Source: Cohnella caldifontis
GTDB lineage: Bacteria > Bacillota > Bacilli > Paenibacillales > Paenibacillaceae
DNA length: 64,000 nt
Reading direction: 5' to 3'
Assembly: GCF_029360585.1 (NCBI RefSeq)
Contig: NZ_JAQZSJ010000005.1
Span: forward strand, 186,001 to 250,000
The notes beneath the pieces were generated by a model that made no database searches, was not told the origin of the DNA, and worked only from the letters and a program-made list of their open reading frames with translations. Within the stretch, counting starts at the first letter, position 1; every line of letters starts with the position of its first letter. Below, piece after piece: positions 8,489 through 15,954 of the stretch. The translations under genes and the position numbers were made by a program.

Positions 8489-9562
8489 TTGTCTACAACC
8501 GTCAACGTAGGAATGATCGGCTGCGGCGGCATCGCCATGGGGAAGCATCTTCCCTCGCTGGCCAAAATCCCGGAAGTCCGCATCACCGCCTTTTTCGATG
8601 TGGCATGGGACCGGGCTAACGAAGCCAAACAGAAATTCGGCACGCCGGATGCCAAGATTTACGACAACGTGAACGACTTGCTGCGCGACCCCGACGTGCA
8701 GGTCGTCCATGTCTGCACGCCGAACGATACGCATGCCGAGATCTCCATCGCCGCTCTCGAGGCGGGCAAGCACGTCCTGTGCGAGAAGCCGATGGCGAAG
8801 ACGGCGGCCGACGCCCGCCGGATGCTGGAAACCGCGGAGCGCACCGGCAAAAAGCTGAGCATCGCCTATCAAAACCGCTATCGCCGGGATTCGTTGTGGC
8901 TCAAGGAAGCGGCCCGCGCCGGGGAGCTGGGGGAAATCTACCTGGCCAAAGCCCATGCCGTGCGCCGCAGAGCGGTGCCGACCTGGGGCGTGTTCCTCGA
9001 CAAGGAGAAGCAGGGCGGAGGTCCGCTGATCGACATCGGGACGCACGCGCTCGACCTCGCGCTGTGGATGATGGACAATTACGAACCCCGCACCGTGCTG
9101 GGCACCTCGTACCGCAAGCTGGCCGAACAAGGCAGCCAGGCGAACGAGTGGGGATCGTGGGATCCTTCCCAATTCACGGTCGAGGATTCGGCTTTCGCCA
9201 TGATCACGATGAAGAACGGCGCGACGATCTGGCTGGAATCCAGCTGGGCGCTTAATACGCTGGACGTCGACGAGGCGAAGGTGACGCTGTGCGGCACGAA
9301 GGCAGGCGCCGACATGAAGGGCGGGCTCCGCATCAACGGCGAAGAGCACGGGCGCCTGTATACCAAGGAAGTCCAATTGGGCTCGGTATGGGACAATTCG
9401 GTGCCGAACGACGCGCCGGAGAAAGAAGCCCGGGCTTGGATCGACGCCATTCTCCACGACCGCGAGCCGGTCGTGACGGCGAAGCAGGCGCTGGTCGTCC
9501 AGCAGATTTTGGAGGCCATCTACGAATCGGCGGACAAAGGGCAAGCGATCAGTTTCGAGTAA
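8489..9562 (+). CDS. Gfo/Idh/MocA-family NAD(P)-dependent oxidoreductase
   Basis: 357 residues from TTG 8489, chosen because AAGGAGGA (8473-8480) lies 8 bases before it; an upstream in-frame ATG at 8414 has no site. The N-terminal Rossmann domain shows VGMIGCGGIAMGKHLPSL and the family hallmark CEKPMAKTAADAR. The C-terminal alpha/beta domain has GGGPLIDIGTHALDLALWMM, which carries the usual catalytic His. Members oxidise or reduce sugars and cyclitols such as glucose or inositol. It is the first gene of a three-gene operon with a TIM-barrel isomerase and a second oxidoreductase of the same family, an arrangement typical of inositol or unusual-sugar catabolism. Substrate unknown. Confidence 0.88.
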   Translation: MSTTVNVGMIGCGGIAMGKHLPSLAKIPEVRITAFFDVAWDRANEAKQKFGTPDAKIYDNVNDLLRDPDVQVVHVCTPNDTHAEISIAALEAGKHVLCEKPMAKTAADARRMLETAERTGKKLSIAYQNRYRRDSLWLKEAARAGELGEIYLAKAHAVRRRAVPTWGVFLDKEKQGGGPLIDIGTHALDLALWMMDNYEPRTVLGTSYRKLAEQGSQANEWGSWDPSQFTVEDSAFAMITMKNGATIWLESSWALNTLDVDEAKVTLCGTKAGADMKGGLRINGEEHGRLYTKEVQLGSVWDNSVPNDAPEKEARAWIDAILHDREPVVTAKQALVVQQILEAIYESADKGQAISFE

Positions 9563-9638
9563 CCGAAGCTTGAAACCTATTTTTGGCAGCGGATTGGGAA
9601 AAATCAAATAGAAATGAGCCGCGTTTTCAGGTAGAATA

Positions 9639-9681
9639 AATGAGGATGATGAATGTACACGCGTACATTAACATCCTCATT
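9639..9681. other. 43-base imperfect inverted repeat inside the sugar operon
   Basis: Arms AATGAGGATG...AATGTAC and GTACATT..CATCCTCATT pair with one interruption around the loop ACGC. It lies between the first and second genes of the operon. No T-run follows, so it may be an mRNA-stabilising hairpin or an operator rather than a terminator. Confidence 0.5.
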
Positions 9682-9722
9682 CGTTTGTCAAAACGAACCG
9701 TAGAAAGGTCAGGTGGCAGATC

Positions 9723-10685
9723 GTGAAGCTTGGGGTATTCATCGTATTATTCGGACAACAATCGTTCGAGCAGGCCCTGGACAACGCGAAGGCAGCCGGA
9801 TGCGGAGCCGTCGAGATCGGCGTAGGCGGCTATCCGGGCACGTCGCACGTGAACGCGCGGGCGATCGTGAACGACGACGCCGCGGTGCGCAAGATCAAGG
9901 AGGCCGTCCAATCGCGCGGCCTGTCGATCAGCGCGCTCAGCATGCACGGCAACCCGCTGCATCCGAACAAGGAGCAGGCGAAGGAGTTCCATGAGGATTT
10001 CGTCGCGGCGGTCCTTCTGGCGGAAAAGCTCGGCGTAGACACCGTCATCACGTTCTCCGGATTGCCGGGGGAATCGGAACATTCCAAATATCCGTCCTGG
10101 GTGACCTGCCCGTGGCCGCCGGACTTCCTGACCGTGCTGGAGTGGCAGTGGAACGAAGTCGCCATCCCGTATTGGAAGGAACAATCCGCGTTCTGCCGGA
10201 AGCACGGCGTGAAGGTGGCGATCGAAGCCCACCCGGGTTTCCTGGTGTACAACACCGAGACCGCGCTGCGCCTGCGCCGGGAAGCGGGGGACAACATCGG
10301 CGTCAATTTCGACCCTTCCCACCTGTTCTGGCAGGGCATGGACCCGATCGAGTGCATCAAGGCGCTCGGCGATTCGATCTACCACGTGCACGCGAAGGAC
10401 ACGAAGATCGACAAGCGCAACACCGCGCTCAATGGCGTTCTCGACACGAAGCATTACGGCGACATCCTGAACCGTTCGTTCGTGTTCCGCACCGTCGGTT
10501 ACGGGCATGACGACGAGTTCTGGAAGGACATGGTCAGCACGCTGCGCGTTATCGGCTACGACGGCACGATCAGCATCGAGCACGAGGACGGCTTGATGAG
10601 CGTGAACGAAGGCTTCACGAAGGCCGCGAACTTCCTGAACGGCTTGATCCTGAAAGAAGGAACGGGTGATATGTGGTGGGCGTAA
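9723..10685 (+). CDS. Sugar phosphate isomerase/epimerase (xylose-isomerase-like TIM barrel)
   Basis: 320 residues beginning at GTG 9723, with CAGGTGG upstream. Single TIM-barrel domain of the AP-endonuclease 2/IolE-like group. Likely metal ligands: Glu in VAIEAHPG, Asp in NFDPSHLFWQ, His in YHVHAKD and Glu in SIEHEDG near the end. Enzymes of this group isomerise or epimerise keto-sugars and inosose derivatives in the cytoplasm. It overlaps the next oxidoreductase by 13 bases, indicating translational coupling. Substrate unknown; partner genes suggest a cyclitol or sugar-derivative pathway. Confidence 0.87.
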   Translation: MKLGVFIVLFGQQSFEQALDNAKAAGCGAVEIGVGGYPGTSHVNARAIVNDDAAVRKIKEAVQSRGLSISALSMHGNPLHPNKEQAKEFHEDFVAAVLLAEKLGVDTVITFSGLPGESEHSKYPSWVTCPWPPDFLTVLEWQWNEVAIPYWKEQSAFCRKHGVKVAIEAHPGFLVYNTETALRLRREAGDNIGVNFDPSHLFWQGMDPIECIKALGDSIYHVHAKDTKIDKRNTALNGVLDTKHYGDILNRSFVFRTVGYGHDDEFWKDMVSTLRVIGYDGTISIEHEDGLMSVNEGFTKAANFLNGLILKEGTGDMWWA

Positions 10686-11842
10686 ACAACCGGAAACTGA
10701 ACGTGGGCATGGTCGGATACAAGTTCATGGGCAAAGCCCACAGCCATGCGTATAAAGACGTCGGCATGTTCTTCGACATGGACGCGGACGTCGTCATGAA
10801 GGCGATCTGCGGCCGCGACGAGCAAGGCGTGAAGGAAGCCGCCGACAAGTTCGGCTGGGAAGGCTACGAGACCGACTGGCGCAAGCTGGTCGCGCGGGAC
10901 GACATCGATTTTATCGACGTGAACGCGCCGAGCGACGCGCACAAGGAAATCACCCTCGCGGCGATCGCAAACGGCAAGCACGTGATCTGCGAAAAGCCGC
11001 TGGCGCTGAATCTCGCGGATGGCCGCGAGATGCTGGAAGCGGCGGAGAAGGCCGGCATCAAGCACGCCGTCTGCTTCAATTACCGTTTCCTGCCCGCGGT
11101 TCAGCTCGCCAAGAAGCTGATCGACGAAGGCAAGATCGGCGAAATCCACCATTACCGCGCCACCTATCTACAAGATTGGCTGGTGGATCCGAACGCCCCG
11201 CTGGCCTGGCGGCTGAAGAAGGAAGTGGCCGGCTCCGGCGCGCACGGGGACCTGAACGCCCACTCGATCGACTTGGCCCGTTTCCTGATCGGCGAGTTCG
11301 ACCGGGTCGTCGGCCACAACCGCACCTTCGTCAAGGAGCGGCCGATCCCGACGTCCACCTCCGGGCTGTCCGGCACCGGCTCCTCGGAGAAAGGCGAAGT
11401 CACGGTAGACGATGCTACCGGCTTTCTGGCGGACTTCAAGAACGGCGCGATGGGCATGTTCATCGCCACCCGGTTCGCGACGGGCCGCAAAAACGGCAAC
11501 ACGTTCGAAATCCACGGCAGCAAAGGCACGATCCGCTGGGACCTGGAGCGCCTGAACGAGCTGGAAGTGTATTTCCGCGAGGACGAGCCGGAGGCGGCCG
11601 GCTTCCGCCGGATCATGGCGACGGAGCCCGTGCATAAGTACGCCGGCAACTGGTGGCCGACCGGGCATATCATCGGGTACGAGCACGGCTTCATCCATAT
11701 CGTGTACGAGTACGTTCAGCACATCGCGGCCGGCACTCCGTTCGCGCCGACGTTCCTGGACGGCGTCCGTTGCCAGGAAGTGCTGGAAGCGGTCGATCTG
11801 TCGATCGAGCGGGGATCTTGGGTCAGCATTAGCGAGGTATAA
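10673..11842 (+). CDS. Gfo/Idh/MocA-family oxidoreductase, second of the operon
   Basis: 389 residues from GTG 10673 (preceded by AAAGAAGGAA), overlapping the isomerase end. The Rossmann half contains VGMVGYKFMGKAHSHAY and the family CEKPLALNLADGREM; the C-terminal half has the conserved GSGAHGDLNAHSIDLARFLIG region. The glycine pattern GYKFMG replaces the usual GxGxxG but is common in a subgroup of this family. About 30 residues longer than its operon partner, with an extra loop rich in Ser/Thr near residues 225-245. It presumably acts on the product or precursor of the TIM-barrel enzyme. A strong terminator ends the operon. Confidence 0.87.
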   Translation: MVGVNNRKLNVGMVGYKFMGKAHSHAYKDVGMFFDMDADVVMKAICGRDEQGVKEAADKFGWEGYETDWRKLVARDDIDFIDVNAPSDAHKEITLAAIANGKHVICEKPLALNLADGREMLEAAEKAGIKHAVCFNYRFLPAVQLAKKLIDEGKIGEIHHYRATYLQDWLVDPNAPLAWRLKKEVAGSGAHGDLNAHSIDLARFLIGEFDRVVGHNRTFVKERPIPTSTSGLSGTGSSEKGEVTVDDATGFLADFKNGAMGMFIATRFATGRKNGNTFEIHGSKGTIRWDLERLNELEVYFREDEPEAAGFRRIMATEPVHKYAGNWWPTGHIIGYEHGFIHIVYEYVQHIAAGTPFAPTFLDGVRCQEVLEAVDLSIERGSWVSISEV

Positions 11843-11860
11843 ACGATAGATCGCGTTCGA

Positions 11861-11892
11861 AGAGGGCCGGATTTCTGACCGGCCCTCTTTTT
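11861..11892 (+). terminator. Rho-independent terminator of the sugar operon
   Basis: Perfect 10-base arms AGAGGGCCGG (11861-11870) and CCGGCCCTCT (11879-11888) followed by TTTTT. Confidence 0.92.
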
Positions 11893-11993
11893 CGATTCCG
11901 TCATTTGTCGAAAATAGGTCTCCGAAATCGGGCAAGTCATAGTATAATCGACCTTAATTGCCAAGAGTCCATTTTTTGAGGTGCGCCGGATCG

Positions 11994-13556
11994 ATGACCA
12001 TCGACATGATCTCGAATTTTTCCTTCCTGAACCTGTTTCTGTTTCTATACAACCTGCTGGGCGGTTACTTGCGGGACAAGGTGCCGGGCATCGGCCGATC
12101 GAAGGTGCTTACCGGCGTGCTGCACGGATTGGCCGGCATTCTGCTCATGTTCTTCAGCGTGGAAATCTCCCCGTCGACGATCGTGGACATGCGGCAAATC
12201 ATGATCGTTTCGTCTTCCTACTTCGGAGGCATTTACTCCTCCTTGCTGACGGCGCTTATTATTTCCGTGGGCCGGGTCGCTTTGTTCGGCGGGTTTCACC
12301 TTTCATCGATCATGGCGGCGGCGTCTGCGTTCGCGTTGGCCTTGGGCAGTTCGGCGATCATGAAGATCGTGCCTCATTTTTGGAGAAAATGGTCGTACGC
12401 CTTGGGTTTGGCCGCAGCCATCATGGCGGTTACCCTGTACGTTCTGGTGAACGGAGACCAATCGGCGATTCCGGAACTGGCGGGCATGCTGCTTGCGGGA
12501 GGACTGTTCGCGGCCGCGCTCGTGGCTTATATGCAAAAGTCGGATCGGGTATTCGCCGAGCTCCAGGAAAGCGAGAAGGAACTCCGCGAGCTGGATTCGC
12601 TGAACGAATCGATTTTCCGGTCGGCGGAAGGCATCTCGATCATCGCCGTCGATCTGGAATTGCGCATCGCGCGGTTCAACCGCGGGGCGGAATTGATGAC
12701 CGGTTACGGCGCGGAGGAAGCGATCGGCCGGAACGCGATCGGATGGTTGTTCGACCCCGCGGAGGTTCAAACGCGCAAAGAAGCGCTGATTGGGAAATAC
12801 GGGGGCCCGATTTCCGATATCGACGTGCTGCTGTTTGCCTCCCAGTCCGAACGATACGAGGACAAAGAATGGACGCGGATTCGCAAAGACGGAAGCCGCC
12901 TGAAGGTTGCGATGAACATAACGCCGATTTTCGGAGATGACGGAGAGGCCATCGGATACTTGGGCACGGCGGTGGATATCAACTCGCGGAAAGAAGCCGA
13001 AGCAGCCTTGCGGCAAGCCAACGAAATGCTCACCGAGCTTTCGTTCCGCGACGGCTTGACGGGAGTGTTCAACCGCCGTTACTTCAACGAAGCGTTGGAA
13101 GGAGAATGGAAAAGAGCCCAGCTTGCGGGGAGGGAAGCCCGGTTGTCGCTGCTCTTGCTGGACATCGACGATTTCAAGAAATACAACGATACCTACGGTC
13201 ATCAAATGGGGGACGAATGCTTGCGCAAAGCCGCGCAGCTGCTGAAGGCCGCGGCTCGGAGAGGCTCCGGAATCGTGGCGCGCTACGGCGGGGAAGAATT
13301 CGCGGTGATCTTGCCGGACACGGATACCGAAGGCGCTCTGCTGGTCGCGGAATGGATCCTCAAGGCGATCGCGGAGGAGGCGATTCCGCATTCAACGTCC
13401 CGAGCCGCGGAATACGTCACGTTCAGCATCGGCGCCGCTACTTCGACGGGGAGTTCGGCGGGCGGGGCGGACGCCCTGATCGCCCAAGCCGACCAGGCAC
13501 TGTACGAGGCCAAAGCCGCAGGCCGCAATCGCGTAATGGGTTCGCAGGCATCCTAG
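11994..13556 (+). CDS. Membrane diguanylate cyclase (5TM sensor-PAS-GGDEF)
   Basis: 520 residues from ATG 11994 (GAGGTG 10 bases upstream); the longer frame from 11958 lacks a site. Five to six hydrophobic segments in the first 180 residues resemble a 5TMR-LYT sensor module. A PAS domain follows (about 195-330, ending YLGTAVDINSRKEAE), then GGDEF (about 345-515) with the active-site loop RYGGEEF near residue 430, so it should make cyclic-di-GMP from two GTP. The inhibitory I-site RxxD is not present at the usual place (RGSG), so product feedback is probably absent. A TATAAT at 11943 may be its -10. It is one of three cyclic-di-GMP genes in the window. Confidence 0.88.
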   Translation: MTIDMISNFSFLNLFLFLYNLLGGYLRDKVPGIGRSKVLTGVLHGLAGILLMFFSVEISPSTIVDMRQIMIVSSSYFGGIYSSLLTALIISVGRVALFGGFHLSSIMAAASAFALALGSSAIMKIVPHFWRKWSYALGLAAAIMAVTLYVLVNGDQSAIPELAGMLLAGGLFAAALVAYMQKSDRVFAELQESEKELRELDSLNESIFRSAEGISIIAVDLELRIARFNRGAELMTGYGAEEAIGRNAIGWLFDPAEVQTRKEALIGKYGGPISDIDVLLFASQSERYEDKEWTRIRKDGSRLKVAMNITPIFGDDGEAIGYLGTAVDINSRKEAEAALRQANEMLTELSFRDGLTGVFNRRYFNEALEGEWKRAQLAGREARLSLLLLDIDDFKKYNDTYGHQMGDECLRKAAQLLKAAARRGSGIVARYGGEEFAVILPDTDTEGALLVAEWILKAIAEEAIPHSTSRAAEYVTFSIGAATSTGSSAGGADALIAQADQALYEAKAAGRNRVMGSQAS

Positions 13557-13677
13557 AGGCATTCGCAAGCCATGCACCGGTACCAGGGGCAATCCGAATG
13601 GAACCGGATCAACCGGAGCGGGTGGTCATGGGTCAGTTGATCGGCAAGCTGTCCAATGGAGAATCATCCGATCGTTG

Positions 13678-13715
13678 AAAAAGGGCTTTCCCGATGCAGG
13701 GGAAGCCTTTTTTTT
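13678..13715 (+). terminator. Terminator after the diguanylate cyclase
   Basis: GCTTTCCC (13685-13692) pairs with GGGGAAGC (13699-13706), extended by A/T pairs, and ends in an eight-base T-run at 13708-13715. The rest of 13557-13855 shows no gene. Confidence 0.85.
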
Positions 13716-13855
13716 GTCCCAAAAGCAAAAAAATCGCGCTCTTCACGATGGGACAAATATGGTGCCAATTCGACGCTTCCTTCAATACCATAAGGGGGAC
13801 ACGTCCTCTTTTCCAGGATCCGTACGTCAAAAAATCGAAAAGGGTGTGATTCGAA

Positions 13856-14515
13856 GTGAAGTTTGAGAAATTTTTGCGCAATATCAAGTATGCTCCTGTT
13901 CAACCCAACACGCCTCTTGAAGAAATCGCCAATACGACGCTCCCCGATGACGACGAGTTTTATAAACGCACCTTGTACGAATTGTGCACGACGGTGCCGA
14001 AACTGTCTACTTTCGGATTAGCCGCGATCATCAACAGGGCCGTGTCCCAAATGCCGAAAGAACAAGCTTACGTAAACGTTGGCGTGTGGCACGGATTCAG
14101 TTTTTTGGCCGGCATGATCCATAATCCCGACAAAAAGTGTATCGGCATCGACAATTTCACGCAATTCGGTTCCCCGCGGGACGAATTTTTAGCGAGATTC
14201 AACAAATACAAGAGCGACAACCATTACTTTTACGATATGGATTACGTCGATTTCTTTCGGTCATTTCAGGATCGGATCGGCTTTTATTTCTACGATGGGG
14301 AACACAGCTACGAAAATCAATTGAAGGGTCTGCAGTTAGCCGAACCCTTTTTCGCGAAAGATTGCATCGTCATGGTCGACGATACGAACTGGGAAGCCCC
14401 GCGGAGAGCAACGCTTGATTTTGTTTCGGCCAGCCCCTATCAATACAGCGTCCTGTTGTCCGAATCGCATCCCACGTTTTGGAACGGGGTTATGATTCTT
14501 AGAAAGGAAAACTGA
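13856..14515 (+). CDS. Class I SAM-dependent methyltransferase (Methyltransf_24 type)
   Basis: 219 residues from GTG 13856, preceded by AAAAGGGTG. The fold is suggested by YVNVGVWHGFSFLAGMI (in place of the usual VEIGxxxGxS glycine loop), the acidic end of strand 2 in CIGIDNFTQF, FYFYDGEHSYENQLKGL, and CIVMVDDTNWEAPRRAT, which matches the Methyltransf_24 motif pattern (D-G-x-H-xY, then DD). Such enzymes often methylate sugars or glycan precursors. The codon choice is visibly more AT-rich than its neighbours, suggesting separate acquisition. A second, longer methyltransferase of similar composition lies at 38516-39670. Acceptor unknown. Confidence 0.7.
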   Translation: MKFEKFLRNIKYAPVQPNTPLEEIANTTLPDDDEFYKRTLYELCTTVPKLSTFGLAAIINRAVSQMPKEQAYVNVGVWHGFSFLAGMIHNPDKKCIGIDNFTQFGSPRDEFLARFNKYKSDNHYFYDMDYVDFFRSFQDRIGFYFYDGEHSYENQLKGLQLAEPFFAKDCIVMVDDTNWEAPRRATLDFVSASPYQYSVLLSESHPTFWNGVMILRKEN

Positions 14516-14629
14516 ATGAAAACAACCTCCCTTGCCAATGGAAGGATTCCGGGGCGTTCGCCTTCGACTTACCGATTCGATATAATGGAGAAATATACCG
14601 GTAACATCCTGCGGCAGAGGAGAGTTGAC

Positions 14630-15052
14630 GTGGATCGACGAAAGCTGCTGAATGTCTACGTGGAAAATTTCATCATTCATCGGAACCAATGGGAAGCGGA
14701 ATGGAGCCGGACCAACCGCTGCGGGTTGTCCAGCGCGCAAGGGGGCCTGATTACCCTTTTGATGGAGAAGGGCCCGTTGCAGGCGAAAGACTTGATGTTC
14801 CGGCTGGGGGTTTCGTCCGGCGGGGTAACGGTGATCACCAACAACCTGATCCAAAAAGGGTTGATCAGCAGAGTCAAAAGCGATACGGACAAGCGAGCGG
14901 TCTACTTCGAACTGACGGAGCGGGGCAAGGAGTTGTATCCCATCGTCGAACTGGACACGAATCAGGTGATGGACCGGATCTTCTCGGAATTGAGCGACAT
15001 CGAAGTGGCGATCCTGGCCCAGTTGTTCGGGAAGCTCTCGGGTAAATCTTGA
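14630..15052 (+). CDS. MarR-family transcriptional regulator
   Basis: 140 residues from GTG 14630 (AGAGGAGAG ends 5 bases before); the frame is open to 14516 but a TATAAT at 14581-14586 with TTCGCC 18 bases upstream lies inside that extension and is the likely promoter. Winged helix: LSSAQGGLITLLMEKGPLQAKDLMFRLGVSSGGVTVITNNLIQKGLI, then the wing SRVKSDTDKRAVYFELTERG. Family members are dimeric repressors that bind short palindromes. It is next to a divergent redox-lipoprotein pair whose two promoters each carry a near-identical CTTAYTAGTAAG palindrome, the size and style of a MarR operator, so these are its probable targets. Confidence 0.85.
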   Translation: MDRRKLLNVYVENFIIHRNQWEAEWSRTNRCGLSSAQGGLITLLMEKGPLQAKDLMFRLGVSSGGVTVITNNLIQKGLISRVKSDTDKRAVYFELTERGKELYPIVELDTNQVMDRIFSELSDIEVAILAQLFGKLSGKS

Positions 15053-15095
15053 GCGGATTCCCTGAGGGCTGCTTTAACGGAAACGAGTCGAACGA

Positions 15096-15146
15096 AAAAG
15101 ACCGTCGATCCTTTCGTCTTGCGAACGAAAGGTCCGACGGTCTTTT
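15096..15146. terminator. Bidirectional terminator between marR-like gene and cupredoxin gene
   Basis: Long stem: AAAGACCGTCG..CCTTTCGT pairs with ACGAAAGG..CGACGGTCTTT around the loop CTTGCG. A-rich on the left and TTTTC on the right, so it works for both convergent genes. Confidence 0.88.
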
Positions 15147-15154
15147 CTACTTCA

Positions 15155-15598
15155 TTATTCGACGATCAGGTTGCCGGTCATGTTGTCATGGCCTTGGCCG
15201 CATTGGAGGCTGCAGTGGAACTCGAAAGTCCCTGCGTCCGTTACGGTAAATTCCTTCGTCTCCCCGGTTTTGACTTCCACGCCGAGATCCCCGAACGTGA
15301 CTGCGTGCAGGCCGGAGTCGCTTTTCAGCGTCAGCTTGATCGTATCGCCTTTATGCGCTTTGATCTCCGTCTGATCGAACTGCCAGTTCGTTGCCGTCAA
15401 GGTGATTTCTTTGGTTTCACCCGCCGGCGCGGCTTGGCTGGAAGACGGGGCGGATTCGGAAGCGGCCGCCGAAGAGGCGGGAGCCGAGGAAGCGGGAGCG
15501 GACGGCTCGCTCGAGTCGTTATTGCTGCCGCATGCGCTGAGTGCGACTGCCGAAGCCATGGCGATCAGGGCAAGAAACGAAACTTTCTTCTTATTCAT
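15155..15598 (-). CDS. Lipoprotein with CuA-type cupredoxin domain
   Basis: 147 residues. Residues 1-22 are a lipoprotein signal with lipobox LSAC (Cys23), followed by a Ser/Ala/Pro-rich linker (about 24-58) and a cupredoxin domain (60-147). The end reads HCSLQCGQGHDNM, giving the complete dinuclear CuA set Cys129, Cys133, His137, Met140 with His98 upstream, as in cytochrome c oxidase subunit II and nitrous-oxide reductase. It should be an outer-face, membrane-anchored electron carrier. No transmembrane helices of a real COX2 are present. It is divergent from a PQQ-type quinoprotein lipoprotein and the two share an operator sequence, so it may accept electrons from that enzyme. Start ATG 15598 follows AAAGAAAGAGG. 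Confidence 0.87.
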   Translation of the reverse strand: MNKKKVSFLALIAMASAVALSACGSNNDSSEPSAPASSAPASSAAASESAPSSSQAAPAGETKEITLTATNWQFDQTEIKAHKGDTIKLTLKSDSGLHAVTFGDLGVEVKTGETKEFTVTDAGTFEFHCSLQCGQGHDNMTGNLIVE

Positions 15599-15694
15599 GG
15601 AGTAACAACCTCTTTCTTTTTAATGAATGATTACCTCCGACCGGTCAATCGTCGGATACCCCCGTTGATAAATCGATCGTTTAGCACCAAGAGA

Positions 15695-15753
15695 CTTATT
15701 AGTAAGATAAGTTGTCCGGAGGATATTATACTGCTGCTGCCCGGATCCGTCAA
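15695..15753 (-). promoter_or_regulatory. Promoter and putative MarR operator of the CuA lipoprotein gene
   Basis: On the minus strand TTGACG (15753-15748), 18-base spacer, TATAAT (15729-15724): a near-consensus vegetative promoter. The near-palindrome CTTATTAGTAAG (15695-15706) falls about 10-20 bases after the expected transcription start, where a repressor would block it. Confidence 0.75.
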
Positions 15754-15859
15754 ATTCAATCGGGAAGATTCGTTATAATTCGACATGAAAATTCATTATT
15801 CTGCTCTAGCATTTTCAAAAATATGGGGAACACCATCGGGATGGAACAGACAAAATTGA

Positions 15860-15912
15860 TTGACGAAAGGAAAAAGCAAGCGTATGATTCGGATTGTAAT
15901 CTTACTAGTAAG
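15860..15912 (+). promoter_or_regulatory. Promoter and putative MarR operator of the quinoprotein gene
   Basis: TTGACG (15860-15865), 17-base spacer, TATGAT (15883-15888), then the perfect 12-base palindrome CTTACTAGTAAG at 15901-15912, just after the expected start. The match to the other site continues for 11 more bases (AAGATAA then GTTGTCC, with one inserted T). Confidence 0.75.
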
Positions 15913-15954
15913 ATAATGTTGTCCAACATTTACCGTGACCTGGAGGGAATCTTG

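Noticed and set aside
13675..13866. 63-codon frame after the diguanylate cyclase
   Set aside because: It begins inside a strong terminator hairpin and has no ribosome site.
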